Source of the DNA: Doryteuthis pealeii
Taxonomy: Eukaryota; Mollusca; Cephalopoda; Myopsida; Loliginidae
DNA: 64,000 bases
Direction: 5' to 3'
Assembly: GCA_023376005.1 (NCBI GenBank)
Contig: CM042151.1
Location: forward strand, 82,731,478 to 82,795,477
The position numbers were made by a program, and so were the translations under genes. This document shows, piece after piece, positions 34,570-45,299 of this stretch. Below the pieces are notes generated by a model. That model was given only the letters and a program-made list of their open reading frames with translations, was not told where the DNA came from and ran no database searches. The first letter of the stretch is position 1. The number at the start of each line of letters is the position of its first letter.

Positions 34570-34599
<30 letters not shown>

Positions 34600-34639
34600 G
34601 AAAAGACGCGACCCGTTTGGTCACCAATTGAGCTCAGCA

Positions 34640-36100
34640 TAGATTGTTGAAAAAAAAAAAAAAAAAAAAAAAAATCACAGGATAATATTATTTCGTCAAT
34701 TCAAAAATTATGAGATTAAAATGGTGGTTGACGAGCAATCTGAGATTTTGTCAAAAAAATCTGTATTTTACAAAACAAATGTACCCCCTCCCCTCCGCTT
34801 AAAAAATAATCTACCAAATTTTAATGAAATGTTTAGTGTTGATTAATCCCTAAATGATTTTTATAATGCATCAGTTATTTTATTTCAAAACTTTCTGAAT
34901 TTTTTCAGGTCAGTTAAGTTTGACCGCCTCCCTTTATTTTTGGGGGTGCAAAATATCGATGGGGTTATATATGATTAATACTTATTTTTGCATAAATAAA
35001 AAGACCAAAGGTGTTAATAGAAGAAAAGAAAAGTTAACGATACTACTCTGATAGAAAATAAGTATCAAAAATCGGAAAATAAAATGAAAATGAAAATTAA
35101 AAGAAAAAAAAAATTGAGATTTTTTTACTCATTTTGATAATTATTTAATTGGCTATTATCTTATACAAGAAAAAATTATGCATTAAATATTTGTTCTATT
35201 TAAAGGGGGCGCTAAATTTTCAATAGAGTTTTTGACTAAAAAAATTATTAGAGATTGATACTAAAGTAAGGTAGTTATTAAAAAATATATGTTTTTAGAA
35301 TCTAAGAATATGACATTTAAAACTTATGATACTAATATTTTAAATGACTTTTATATATAAATTCATCATAGCAGAAATACCTAATTAAATTAGAAAGCTT
35401 TGGAATAAAATAACTGATGCATTATAAAATCCATTCATTGATAAATCAATACTGAAAATTATTAAAATTGGATAGTTCCCCGATATTTGGTAATTTTTTT
35501 TCAATCGAGCGTGTTAAATTTATTTTGTAAACACGGATTTTACAGCAACTCACGGAGACCATCTTAAGATATATTTTATCAAAATTGACTGAAAAAAATA
35601 GTTTTAAATGTATCAAAAATAAATTACATGTGTAATATTATTTTTTTTTTTTTTTTTTTTTTTTTACTGATGGTCATTATGTTACTACATTTCGACTTGG
35701 ACAAAAAAAATTTATCTTAAATAATCGATTTAATTAATTTTAATTTGTTTTTAAAATGAAAAGCAGACGAAAAATGGGTATTCCTAATTGCTTAAAAAGT
35801 AATTGCTGTGCAATACTCCGATACAAACTTTAAACCAATCTATCTAAAAGCTAATTTCTTAAAATGATATATTGTTACTATTAGTTTAACAAATTTATCT
35901 TTTAAGATAAGACAGAGATGGGTTGCTTTGAGAGTTAATTGCAAATTACTGCTAATTAAAACGATGAAAATTATTTTTTTTAACATAAAGTAACCCCACA
36001 AATAAGGAATATCATAGCATTTAATCTTAGTCATTAAACTTAACAGGAAAAAATCCTTTAGGATATGAAAGGTGATTATCTCAGCTTTAGTATAATAGAT
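34640..36100. repeat. Dispersed AT-rich repeat (copies at 34.8, 39.9, 50.5, 51.2 kb)
   Basis: The core 34820-35140 contains 'atgcatcagttattttatt.aaaa', 'tttcaggtca.tta' and 'gcaaaatatcg..gggttata', also found at 39930-40280, 50470-50740 and 51175-51370. 35470-35800 matches 40600-41110. A poly-A run is at 34649-34672 and a poly-T run at 35640-35664. No coding frame. Confidence 0.6.
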
Positions 36101-36109
36101 AATTACATC

Positions 36110-37110
36110 AATTGATTCTATGAGGGGTTTAATTGAAGAGGCAGACAAGCGATATCACAAGGATGAAGTAATTAAAAAGAATATAATTTCTCTTATATGG
36201 GTCACTGCATAGGAACAATTTACCTGCACGGCTTTGATAAAAAAGGTTTGTCCGATAATTTCAAGAAAGAAATATACTACAAAAGACACCTGAAAATGTA
36301 AGGAAGTTAAGACGGTCGAATCAATCAAGAAGTGAACACAAGTCAGAATAAATCAAGAAGTGGAAACAATTGGAGCATTAAGATATTATACTGAACTAAT
36401 TTCAAATATCAGTGGTGTAATGAGACAAAGACAATGTAACATAACAATTAGCTTTAATCAACTGAAAAGGCACAACAACAATAGCTGTTATCTGCTGAAT
36501 TTATATAGTATCAATCAAGGGAAGATAACCCAACCACTCCAAAGGGAGGTAATCACGTCTTTTATTATCACAAGTGGTAAAAACAAATCTTTTTTTCTTT
36601 CAAATAAAACCGACATTTTTAAAGGCAGACTTGTTATTTTAGATTGTTCAGTTCTTACCAAACAATTTATAAAGCATAACAATTATTAAAATACAAAAGA
36701 TGATATGAATGTTAATTTCAATAGGCATTTAGAAGACGAGTGCCCCTCCCCCTTCTAAAAAAAAAATAAAAAAAAAAAAAAAAAAAAAAAAAATATATAT
36801 ATACGTAGATTTTTTAAACCTCGAAAAATGGTTTGAAAACAAATTATGATACATTAGACGTTTTTTATTAACAACTTTACAAAAAATATAATCAAATAAA
36901 TAATTTCTTTGTTAGTTGCTACGTATTAAAAAGTGTTAAAATTCATTATATTATTATTTATTGTCTTGTTGTATTATATAAAATACAGTTTCTTTTATTA
37001 TCGACTACATTTACCATATAAATATCTTTTTATTTTAATGTTTAATAGTCACTGCTCATGTGTTACTCATTAATAATATTCTACCATTTTATTAAATTAA
37101 CTCACCCATG
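36110..37110. repeat. Partial copy of the ~1.9-kb unit with a ~165-bp insertion
   Basis: The start ('gatatcacaaggatgaagtaa') and the 'gacgttttttattaacaact' block are present. Relative to the other copies, about 36415-36580 is extra sequence ('gtggtgtaatgagacaaag' to 'attatcac'), an insertion of unknown type without visible inverted ends. Poly-A at 36769-36794. The 109-codon frame at 36360-36689 is an accident of this mosaic. Confidence 0.6.
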
Positions 37111-37202
37111 TATTAACCATGGTCAAACTATATTTTTTTCAATTATTCTACGACTCAAGAAAAATACTCCCTTTTATTCAAATATCTTCAGATATTTTAG
37201 TT

Positions 37203-37424
37203 GTAAGTAAGTAAGTAAAGTCGACGGGGCGGCCTAAAGTCGGTATCAGCCAGTCAGCGAGGGAGTCTATCCCCTTTTCAATAGTGCTAGACCAAGGAGA
37301 TTGTTTTAGCATCTGAGGTGGAGCGCCACACCTACCATCAGCTCCTTACTTTACCGCACAGATCCCTGTGCTACTCATACGCTGAGTTGGCGGGGACCGG
37401 TATCGAACTAGGAACTTTTAGTTG
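37203..37424 (-). mobile_element. SINE family 1, 5'-truncated copy
   Basis: On the minus strand it begins inside box B (GTTCGATACCGGTCCCCGCC), has the same body as 39556-39785 ('agggatctgtgcggtaaagtaaggagc', in two pieces), and ends at a (CTTA)n-like tail at 37203-37219. Box A is missing, so it was cut during insertion or later. Confidence 0.8.
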
Positions 37425-37639
37425 TAGTTTGATTTATCTCACTGGAAAAGATATTTATTCATTCTCTAATGTAATTTGTCAATTTAAAAAGAAATTGCGT
37501 CTAAAACTAAAAGGAAAAATAAAATATGACTCACATTGTGAGTATAGCTTGGGAAAAAAAAAATGAAGATTTTCTGTCTAGTAGAAAACTGAACACTATG
37601 TAATAACATTTATTTAACTTAAAAACGATATTAGATTTA

Positions 37640-39400
37640 AGAATTAATACTTACATTAACTGATTCTATCAGGTTTATTGAAAGAGACAGACAATCGATA
37701 TATCAAGGAAGAAATAACTAAAAGGAATGGATTTCTCTTGTATCGATGTCACAATACGAACAATTTATCTCCACGGTTTTAATAAAAAGGTTTGGCCGAC
37801 ATTTCCAGAAAGTGACTTTCTACGAAAGACATTTGAAAAAGTTAAGACGGTCGAATCAATCAGGAAGTTGACACGATTCAGATTAGATCAATGTGTGGGA
37901 ACAATTGAATCAATCAGAGATCATTGTGAACTAATTTCAATGATAACGGGTCAAAACTTTTTTCTTTTCTATGAAATAAAACCGACATTTTTAAAGGCAG
38001 ACTTGTTATTTCAGATTGTTCTGTTCTTACGAAACAATTTATAACGCACAAAAATCATTAATATACAAAAGATGATATGAACGTTAATTTTAACATTTAT
38101 TTTAGAAAGCGACCCTCTCAAATATATTACATGGACTTATATTTTAAACTTTCAAGAAAATGTTTTTGAAAACAAATTATGATGCATTCAACGTGTAACA
38201 ATTTCACAAAAATATAATTAAACGAATAGTTACTTTGCTCGTTGCTACGGAATAAAAAAAAGGGACGAAATCCATTGTTATTTAAAGTTTCAATGAATGA
38301 TATAGATACAAGTTTCTTTTATTATCAACTATATTTACCATATGAATATCTTATTATTTTAATGTTTAATAGTCACTGCTCATGTTAATAATATTTTATC
38401 GTTTTATTAAAATAACTCACCCATGTATTAACCATGGTCAAATTATCAAAACTCCATCTCGATTCTACTGACAATTTAATTAATTGTTATAGATTTCAGA
38501 AAGGTTGAATCTGATGAAATTATTCAATTCAGTTAATATTTCAAGAAATGTAATTCTTTTTTTTTTTTAAAATATAAAAACTTTAATTGAAGTTCTTCCT
38601 AAAAATAGAACTTACAAGATATAGTTATTCATTCAAAAGGAACTAACGGTAGAATAAAAACTTTACAAAAGGATTATATCGTATCAAATTGAGATAAACA
38701 GGAATTATAAACATGTGATATTTAAATTGTAAAACACCGAACGAAATGCAATACAAAATTTAATTCAAAGCCATTCCGAAATAAGGATAGATCTTTCAAG
38801 ATATCAAGTAATTCCTCCCCAAATAAACAGACGGTGGAACAAATACTTTATAAAATGGGGAAAAAATCGTATCAAACTGAAATTAACACTTTTATAACTT
38901 GTTATTTATATTCATATATTCTTATTATAAAAATAAATATACAATTTTAAATCTATACAAAAGATAGAACTCACCTTTTTCCTTCCACTCAGTCAGTGGT
39001 TATTTTCAGAGAATTTAATCAATTTAATATAATTCTGAAATATAAGTTAGGAAAACAAAATACAGAATATTACACTGGTTAATGGTAGTGGGCGTATATA
39101 TGTTCCGAGATATTATTCAAGTCCTACGTTTATTATTTTTAATAAGTCTTACTACGAAAAGGAATTTCCTGCTATTGATGAAAAAGTGCATATAACTTGT
39201 AAACTAGGGTACGCGAGTTCGTTCTTACTCGTACTTTTTATAGCGTCTCATCTTGAAAATATTCAGAGATTTTTACGTAAATTCATGGTCACGATGTTTA
39301 GAATATTTAATGAGGTTAAAAAAAAACTCTCGAGATGTTTTGAACTGCGAGATTTTTTTTTTCAAAACATTATATTGCGGATTTAATCTTAAAGAAATAA
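37640..39400. repeat. Full copy of the ~1.9-kb intergenic unit
   Basis: It is colinear with 26750-28650. It includes the ATG-initiated frame at 37727-38044 (105 codons, no recognised domain), the 'catt.aacgtgtaaca' block, the exon-like end with GTGAGT donor on the minus strand (38968-38984) and the box B-like 'gtacgcgagttcgttcttac' (39209-39228). Confidence 0.65.
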
Positions 39401-39488
39401 ATGTTTCATTTATTCAATTATTCTTGTGCTTTGAAGAAAAATATTTATTTCTTTGTAAAAATGCGTAAATGATAAAACGCACAAAACA

Positions 39489-39520
39489 CTTGGGAATGGC
39501 ACGAATCCAACGAGTATTAG
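39489..39520 (+). mobile_element. SINE family 2, small fragment
   Basis: Only 'cttgggaatggcacgaatcc' and a few following bases match the SINE family 2 body. Confidence 0.45.
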
Positions 39521-39555
39521 TTTTTATATGATGATGATAATAATAATATATCGGG

Positions 39556-39785
39556 GCCGGGTTAGCTCAGTCGGTAGAGCGTTCGGCTAGAAACCACAAG
39601 GTTCCTAGTTCGATACGGTCCCCGCCAACTCAGCGTATGAGTAGCACAGGGATCTGTGCGGTAAAGTAAGGAGCCGGTGGTAGGTGTGGCGCTCCACCTC
39701 AGATGCTAAAAATAATCTCCTTGTCTAGCGCTATTGAAAAGGGGATAGACTCCCTCGCTGACACCGCCTTTAGCCCGCCCCGTAG
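39556..39785 (+). mobile_element. SINE family 1, full-length tRNA-derived copy
   Basis: The head (39556-39630) carries box A GTTAGCTCAGTCGGTAGAGC and box B-like GTTCGATACGG. The body continues to 39785 with 'agggatctgtgcggtaaagt' and ends next to a TA run at 39789-39811. Two other copies lie on the minus strand (37203-37424, 44876-45095). The head cannot fold a proper acceptor stem and has no CCA context, so it is a SINE, not a tRNA gene. tRNA-derived SINEs are well known in cephalopods. Confidence 0.85.
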
Positions 39786-41159
39786 ACATTATATATATAT
39801 ATATATATATAATATAAATATAGCCACTACCGAAGATGACGTAAAATCTGTAGTTTACAAATTAAATGTAATCCCTTCGATTGAAAAAAAATAAATAAAA
39901 ATAACGAAAGCCGGGGTATTATCCGATTTTCATGAAGTTTTCAGTGTTGATTTATCAATGAATGAATTTTATCATGCATCAGTAATTTTATTTCAAAACT
40001 TTCTGATTTTTTTCAGGTCACTTAACTTTGACCCCCCCCTCTTAATTTTTGGGCCTAAAATATCGGTGGTGTTATATAAATTTGACACTAATTACAATAT
40101 AAATGAAAATACAAAAGACCGACGGTATCAATAGATGAAAAAAAAAAAATAATAATAAGGGAGTTATCCTGGTAGAAAATAAGATCTGAAAATTAAATGT
40201 AAAATAAAAACTAAAATAATTTTTGGAGATCTTTTTACTCTTTTCGATAATTATCTAATTGGCTATTATGTTATAAAAAAAAAAAATGCATCAATATTTG
40301 CTCTGTTTAAAAGGGGGGGGGGCTTTCAATACAGTTTTCTACAAAAATTATTCGACAACCATAATAAAGTAAAGTAGTTATTAAATAAATATTTGTTTTT
40401 ATAATTTAAAAATATGAAATTTGAAACTTAAAATTAGGCGTTTCATATTCTAAATGAACTTTATCTATTAATTAGATATGATTAATTACTTCTGCTATGG
40501 TAGCCAGCAATGGTAATATTTATATTAAAGGATTTCGATTTATTTCCATTTAATCAGTTTGATTGAAACGATTCAGTAATTAATAAAAAGGTTTCCTGAT
40601 TATTAAGTCAAAACAGAAAATGTTATTAAAATCAGATAATTTCCTGGTTTGTTTTTTTTTGGGGGGGGGGGTATCAACATTGGTCCTCCTATGAAAATTT
40701 CTTCCAGTCATTTTTTTACTTTTTTTTTCTGTGTGTTTAAATCAAAAAGATATTTCATTTAAAAGTTATCAATTCTTATTGTTTATTTGTTTTTTTTTTT
40801 TTGTTTGTTTTTTTTGGGGGGGGGGGGGGTCTTTTTTGTGATTGATTATTATAAGAAACTGTATTAGGCTTAAAATCCTAAATAAGTTTTTTTTTTTTAC
40901 TACGAAATTACATAAAACAGCAGCCATGTTTACGATATATTTGATTAAAATTGACCGAAAGTAATAGTTTAAAATGTATAAAAATAATTTACATGTGTAA
41001 TTTTTTTTTTTTTTTTTTTTTTTTAATAGTGATCATTATGTTACTACTTTTTCGACAGAAATTTGATCGTTAATAATCGATTTAGTTAATTTTAATTCAT
41101 TTTTATAAATAATTGAAACAATATTTGGGCACTATTGTTTACCCATTCTTCTTTTATAA
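39786..41159. repeat. TA run followed by dispersed AT-rich repeat copy
   Basis: TA run at 39789-39811. 39930-40280 and 40600-41110 parallel 34820-35140 and 35470-35800 in the same order, so the whole segment is a diverged copy of 34.8-35.8 kb. It contains G-runs (40312-40321, 40661-40670, 40817-40830) and T-runs. No gene. Confidence 0.55.
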
Positions 41160-41710
41160 TCATAGAATACGTAACTATTGGTCTGAGACGTATATGATAA
41201 TATGACACACTAAAGAAAGTGAGACCCAAAGAATATATCAAAGGATATCGTTACCTCCAATTGAATACGTATTCTTAAAATTGCTAAGATATACACCAGA
41301 CTGTAAAAAATTAAAACAAGAATCTTTTTTATATTGTAAACCTGGGAATAAAGATTAAAAGTAAACTGTGTGTTAATTAACTTATATTCGTAATATAACA
41401 AGAAAAATATAACTTAAACATTTACAAAAGAAAGATTACATAAAACTCACCTTTTTCTTTGCATTCAGCTACTGGTTATTTTCAGAGAATGAATCAATTT
41501 GATATAATTCCGAAATAATTGGTAGTAAAATAATATATGGAATATTACACTGGCTACATGTTAGGGGTGGGTAAGATACTTTCCGAGATATTATTCAAGT
41601 TCCACCTTTATTATTTTTGATAAATCTTACAACGAAAAAGAATTCCCTGCAACAGAAGAAAAATACAAATATCTGGTTAACAAGGATACGTGAGTTCGTT
41701 CCTTATTACG
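41160..41710. repeat. Single copy of the 'caaagaatatat' unit joined to the end of the ~1.9-kb unit
   Basis: 41160-41310 matches 6700-6800 and 16550-16680. From 41330 it switches to the second half of the ~1.9-kb unit, including the GTGAGT exon-donor (41448-41460, minus strand) and the box B-like 'gatacgtgagttcgttcctta'. The junction shows that the two repeats recombined. Confidence 0.6.
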
Positions 41711-41879
41711 ATATCATTATATCGTTTATTTAATATTAATGTCATAAATGCTGCATTCATTAAATTATTCTTATGTGTTTATCAAAGACGAATATTTCTC
41801 TCGAGAAATGTGTGAAAGATAGAAAACAAAAAATGCATATTTGGTTGTTAAAATTATTCGGGTTTACATGACCTTTTTT

Positions 41880-41928
41880 CTTGTCTCTGTCTGTCTCTCT
41901 CTCACTCCCCCTCCCACACTCACTCTCT

Positions 41929-41991
<63 letters not shown>

Positions 41992-42001
41992 ATATATATA
42001 A
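41880..42001. repeat. (CT)n then (TA)n microsatellites
   Basis: CT-rich run at 41884-41960 passes into TA runs 41960-42001. Ser-Leu and Arg-Glu repeat frames over it are not genes. Confidence 0.95.
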
Positions 42002-42034
42002 AATGTTGTTTTGGTTCCAACGGGAGAAAATTTA

Positions 42035-42205
42035 ATATTTTATAAAAAAGAAGGTCCACAAAATGTATTATGTTCTCAGAAAAAATTAACTCAATGCCTG
42101 AAGAAGACAACAGATCAGAAACACGTGTCGTGTATGTAAGATAAAAAGAATTTTTTAAAATTTTCTGAGAACATAATACATTTTGCCGACCTTCTTCTTT
42201 TTTAT

Positions 42206-42212
<7 letters not shown>
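42035..42212. mobile_element. Foldback element with hammerhead-like core between its arms
   Basis: Inverted arms of about 48 bp (42035-42083 and 42161-42212, containing 'gtattatgttctcagaaaa' and its complement) enclose 42084-42160. The interior has CTGAAGA (42098-42104), then 13 bases, then GAAA (42118-42121), CACGTG and TC (42122-42129), as in the two good hammerheads of this window. Stem II is mostly lost (2 pairs), so this is a decayed ribozyme. It is flanked by TA runs on both sides. Confidence 0.6.

Positions 42213-42298
<86 letters not shown>
42211..42298. repeat. (TA)n(TG)n microsatellite
   Basis: About 19 TA units followed directly by about 25 TG units. Confidence 0.95.
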
Positions 42299-42299
<1 letters not shown>

Positions 42300-42325
42300 A
42301 TTGGCATTTCAAATAACGCAAAAAC

Positions 42326-42520
42326 ACTTGGGGAGGGGACGAATCCAACTAGTCCCCCCCCACACACACACACACACAAACAATGAATAATATTAGGGCA
42401 GACTCGGCTCATTATTCTAGATCTGGCAACAAGTATCGTGAAAGAAAAACTCTTTAAAAAAACGGTTAAAATTCTCTTACAATTTTACCTTGTGTCACAT
42501 CCTGCAGAGTGTTAGGTAAA
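42326..42520 (+). mobile_element. SINE family 2, head-less copy
   Basis: Body and 3' end ('accttgtgtcacatcctgc') match 43292-43555. A C-run and CA-run (42354-42380) have expanded inside. It is followed by the same LINE fragment that follows the 9645 copy, so the SINE-LINE pair was duplicated together. Confidence 0.7.
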
Positions 42521-42699
42521 TACATACAAAAAGTCGATGGATCTCTCAAACAACACTGACACTAATTTCTTGGAAATTCTCGTTGTAGTCTTGCAGTGGA
42601 ATATATTACCATGATTTATAATTATAATAAGTGTAGATAACGTACAACAATTATTATTATTATATCTAAAAAAATCACTAAAAAATAGAAAGAAGTACA

Positions 42700-43100
42700 C
42701 GATGCCCCTACACAAACTATCATTAGTATAAACTACACAGATATAGCAATTCTTGCAAATACTTCGACCCAAGCCTTAAGCAGACAACAAGAGGTTTCAG
42801 CATCTCAGATAAAACGGAGTTCCTGAGTTTTAAACAGAATGGAGCCATCTCCTCATTAAATGGCAAGCATCGGAAATTAGTATGCCTTTTCACATACCGA
42901 GGTAGCAATATCTCATCTACATAAAGCGGTATTCAATATATATATAGGAAAGACATGGGTTGCTATTGACTAGTTATCGATCATTTGGAAATGTTAATTC
43001 TCTAAGACAATAAAACGTGACTTCTTCCAAGCTGTAGCTGTATCCGTACTACCGTATGTCGGCACCACTTAGACTTGAACAAAACACTCATAGCGTAACA
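42700..43100 (+). pseudogene. RTE-like LINE fragment, third duplicated copy
   Basis: It matches 10025-10430 and 10530-10910 nearly throughout ('gcagacaacaagaggttt', 'taccgaggtagcaatatctc', 'gtgacttcttccaagctgta') and includes R-G-S-N-I-S-S-T-type wording. The catalytic box is damaged. The right flank (43110-43230) also matches 10900-11050, confirming segmental duplication of this block. Confidence 0.75.
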
Positions 43101-43218
43101 GTGAGTGAAGTCACTATATTTGAATACATTCTCCCTCTGTCTGTATTCCGTTTCGTTCATCTGCTATCAGAACTGATCCAGGGACGTTTGACATACCAAT
43201 TGGGTTTTATCCCCCATA

Positions 43219-43233
43219 TATATATATGTATAG

Positions 43234-43291
<58 letters not shown>
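43219..43291. repeat. (TA)n microsatellite
   Basis: Interrupted TA run of about 70 bp directly before a SINE head. Confidence 0.95.
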
Positions 43292-43295
<4 letters not shown>

Positions 43296-43555
43296 ATGGT
43301 TAAGTCATGGGAAATGGACTCCTCGCCCCGAGTTCAAATCCTGGACGCGGTAATTGCATTCACTTAGCGCTAATACCCTTGGGAAAGGTATGAATCCTAC
43401 TCTCCCTCCAGCTATGGGTAAATAGTAGGGCAGACTGGGCTCTTTAACCTTGGTTAGGCAGCCGGTATAGGAGAAGGAAAACTCTGAATTCAAACCTGTT
43501 AAACTCCGCTTAAGAAATTGACCTTGTGTCGCATCCTGCTCGTGCGGAGGGGTTG
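43292..43555 (+). mobile_element. SINE family 2, full-length tRNA-derived copy
   Basis: Head: box A-like TAATGGTTAAGTCATGGG (43294-43311) and box B GAGTTCAAATCC (43330-43341). Body: 'tagcgctaatacccttggg', 'gggcagactgggctctttaa'. 3' end 'gaccttgtgtcgcatcctgc', then TA and TG runs from 43557. Other copies are at 9645, 42326 and 46755 (minus). The variable flanking sequence and shared ends are typical of a SINE. Confidence 0.8.
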
Positions 43556-43556
43556 G

Positions 43557-43598
<42 letters not shown>

Positions 43599-43698
43599 GG
43601 TGGTGTGTGTGTGTGTGTATAGACGATTAAAATCGAATGGTTTGAAATGTACCTACTTAAGTTTCTCGCAGTAGCGCGATTCTTCTGGGTACATATTT

Positions 43699-43744
<46 letters not shown>
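43556..43744. repeat. (TA)n(TG)n and (TA)n microsatellites with a 60-bp insert
   Basis: TA/TG run at 43557-43619 and TA run at 43702-43742. The insert (43620-43700) is not recognised. Confidence 0.85.
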
Positions 43745-43745
<1 letters not shown>

Positions 43746-43990
43746 GAGTGCAAAGCATATATCATCAGATCGTGCTGGTAGCACAGATATTCACGACTCT
43801 TACTTGCCATCGGTCATCACTCCTGGTAGGTCCTCCTCACAGCATCTAATGTCTGCGCAGAGCTGATCAATTAAGGTTTTTGCTGGTCTATCCACGTCAC
43901 TTATGAGCTGGTCCTACCTTCTCCAACAATACCCAACATATTTTTTCGTCTAACCGGAATGGGTTGTGTAATAGGAGGCAAGTGGCCGTA
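43745..43990 (-). pseudogene. RTE-like LINE C-terminal fragment
   Basis: On the minus strand, E-Q-L-Y-G-H-L-P-P-I-T-Q-P-I-P-V-R-R at about 43962-44017, then (in other frames) a W-D-Q-L-I-S-type stretch, D-R-P-A-K-T-L-I-D-Q-L-C and L-P-G-V-M-T-D. These are the connector and C-terminus of the LINE at 17357-18712. The element ends at a TA run. Confidence 0.7.
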
Positions 43991-44419
43991 CAGTTGCTCC
44001 TCGTCGACTTTCATTTTAGGAGATGCACTCTGCACATACTTTAAAGAGTCCTTACTTGTCGTTTTCACTGGGGTTTTCTCTTTTGGTTTAGTGTTTTTGT
44101 CTTTGTGTTTCGTGTTCAATTTTTTGTATGTCATTTTAACCCCCCTTCTTCTAGGTCGACCTTAAGGAGGAGAAAAAAGAGAATTAAACACCTTACCTTT
44201 TGCTGTTTTGTTGTTGTTTCACTGCCCGGTCGTAGGTCCTCATGATGTACGGAATGCCCTTTATCCTGGAATTCCGACTGTATTAAGTATTGTGATGACG
44301 TCACTTGACAGTAATAAACTTGATTTTGATTTGGACGACAAGAAAGAAGGAGCAATATGGAGGCGAGTCTTTCTTTTATTTACAAGCACCATATCAAAAT
44401 TAGAATTGCCTTCCAATTA
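43991..44419. other. Unassigned sequence adjoining the LINE fragment
   Basis: Minus frames contain K-D-K-N-T-K-P-K-E-K-T-P-V-K and a second 74-codon frame (44131-44355). The sequence also contains 'cagtaataaacttgatttt'. It could be a further part of a retroelement, but I do not recognise it. Confidence 0.25.
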
Positions 44420-44780
44420 ATCATCTCGTCACGTCAAGCCGTAGCACCAATATGATTGTCCCAACCTTAATACACTCATGGCAACCCTCTAACCCTTTTC
44501 TCATCTATGTACTAGAAGGCGGTGGGTGAGGGTTTTAGTGTCCTGATTATGACGTTAAATTGCATATGATAGGGAGTATAGAGTACCTTTTTATCACCAT
44601 TAATCGCAGGTTCACTCTGACCCGAAGTGGTAGTACCTGTTAGGGTCCCATCTATGGATTAAATAGTAAAAATGTATCTAAAAAAAATTAAGTTTGAAAA
44701 AAAATTGAATGAATGAAACAAAACGTCTTCGGCATAAAATAACCCAACAAGAGTTGACATACCGTAAGATCCAACTTAAA
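44420..44780. repeat. Dispersed repeat R (non-coding), copy 1
   Basis: This long interspersed sequence carries 'cccttttctcatctatgtac', 'agtgtcctgattatgacgtt', 'gtagtacctgttagggtccc' and an end 'cgtcttcggcataaaataa..' then 'gttgacat.ccgtaa'. Further copies, complete or partial: 53390-53560, 54070-54165, 55170-55740, 56930-57190 and 57590-58070. No open frame conserved; class unknown. Confidence 0.7.
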
Positions 44781-44875
44781 CATCGTGGCTTTGCCTTTTG
44801 ATATTTTAGAATAATCCCGTGCTTGAGAGGGTATAGATATGTTTTAACCCCCAAGGGAAATATAAAAGTCGTTGT

Positions 44876-45095
44876 CGGGACGGCCTAATGTCGGTATCAG
44901 CCAGACAGCCAGGGAGTCTATCCCCTTTTCACTAGCGCTAGACCAAGGAGATTATTTTAGCACCTAACATCAGCTCTTCACTTTATCGCACAGATCCCTA
45001 TGCAATGCATAGGCAGAGCTGGCGAGGGGTGGTATCGAACGCTGGAACCTTGTGATTCCTCGGTTGACGCTCTACCGACTGAGATAAACCCACCA
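44876..45095 (-). mobile_element. SINE family 1, full-length copy
   Basis: On the minus strand: head with TATCTCAGTCGGTAGAGCGT (box A) and GTTCGATACCACCCC (box B), then the family body ('agggatctgtgcgataaagt'). It is diverged from the 39556 copy by small deletions. Confidence 0.8.
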
Positions 45096-45202
45096 CTTAA
45101 TTAATACTGTTTGTAAAACCTGTAAATAGGTTGGACATATTAAATGGCGGTAAATAAAGACAATAAAACTCGTAGACTCACAAATGGTTGGTCAATGTGT
45201 GC

Positions 45203-45206
<4 letters not shown>

Positions 45207-45254
<48 letters not shown>
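45207..45254. repeat. (TA)n microsatellite
   Basis: About 24 TA units immediately 5' of the hammerhead-bearing SINE-like element. Confidence 0.95.
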
Positions 45255-45256
<2 letters not shown>

Positions 45257-45299
45257 TCCCCATCCCCTAGGGTTGAGCACTCTGGGGGGGGGATCTTGC

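Noticed and set aside
39556..39630. Possible functional tRNA gene
   Set aside because: Box A and box B are good, but there is no matching acceptor stem and the sequence continues into a repeated body with two sister copies; it is a SINE head.
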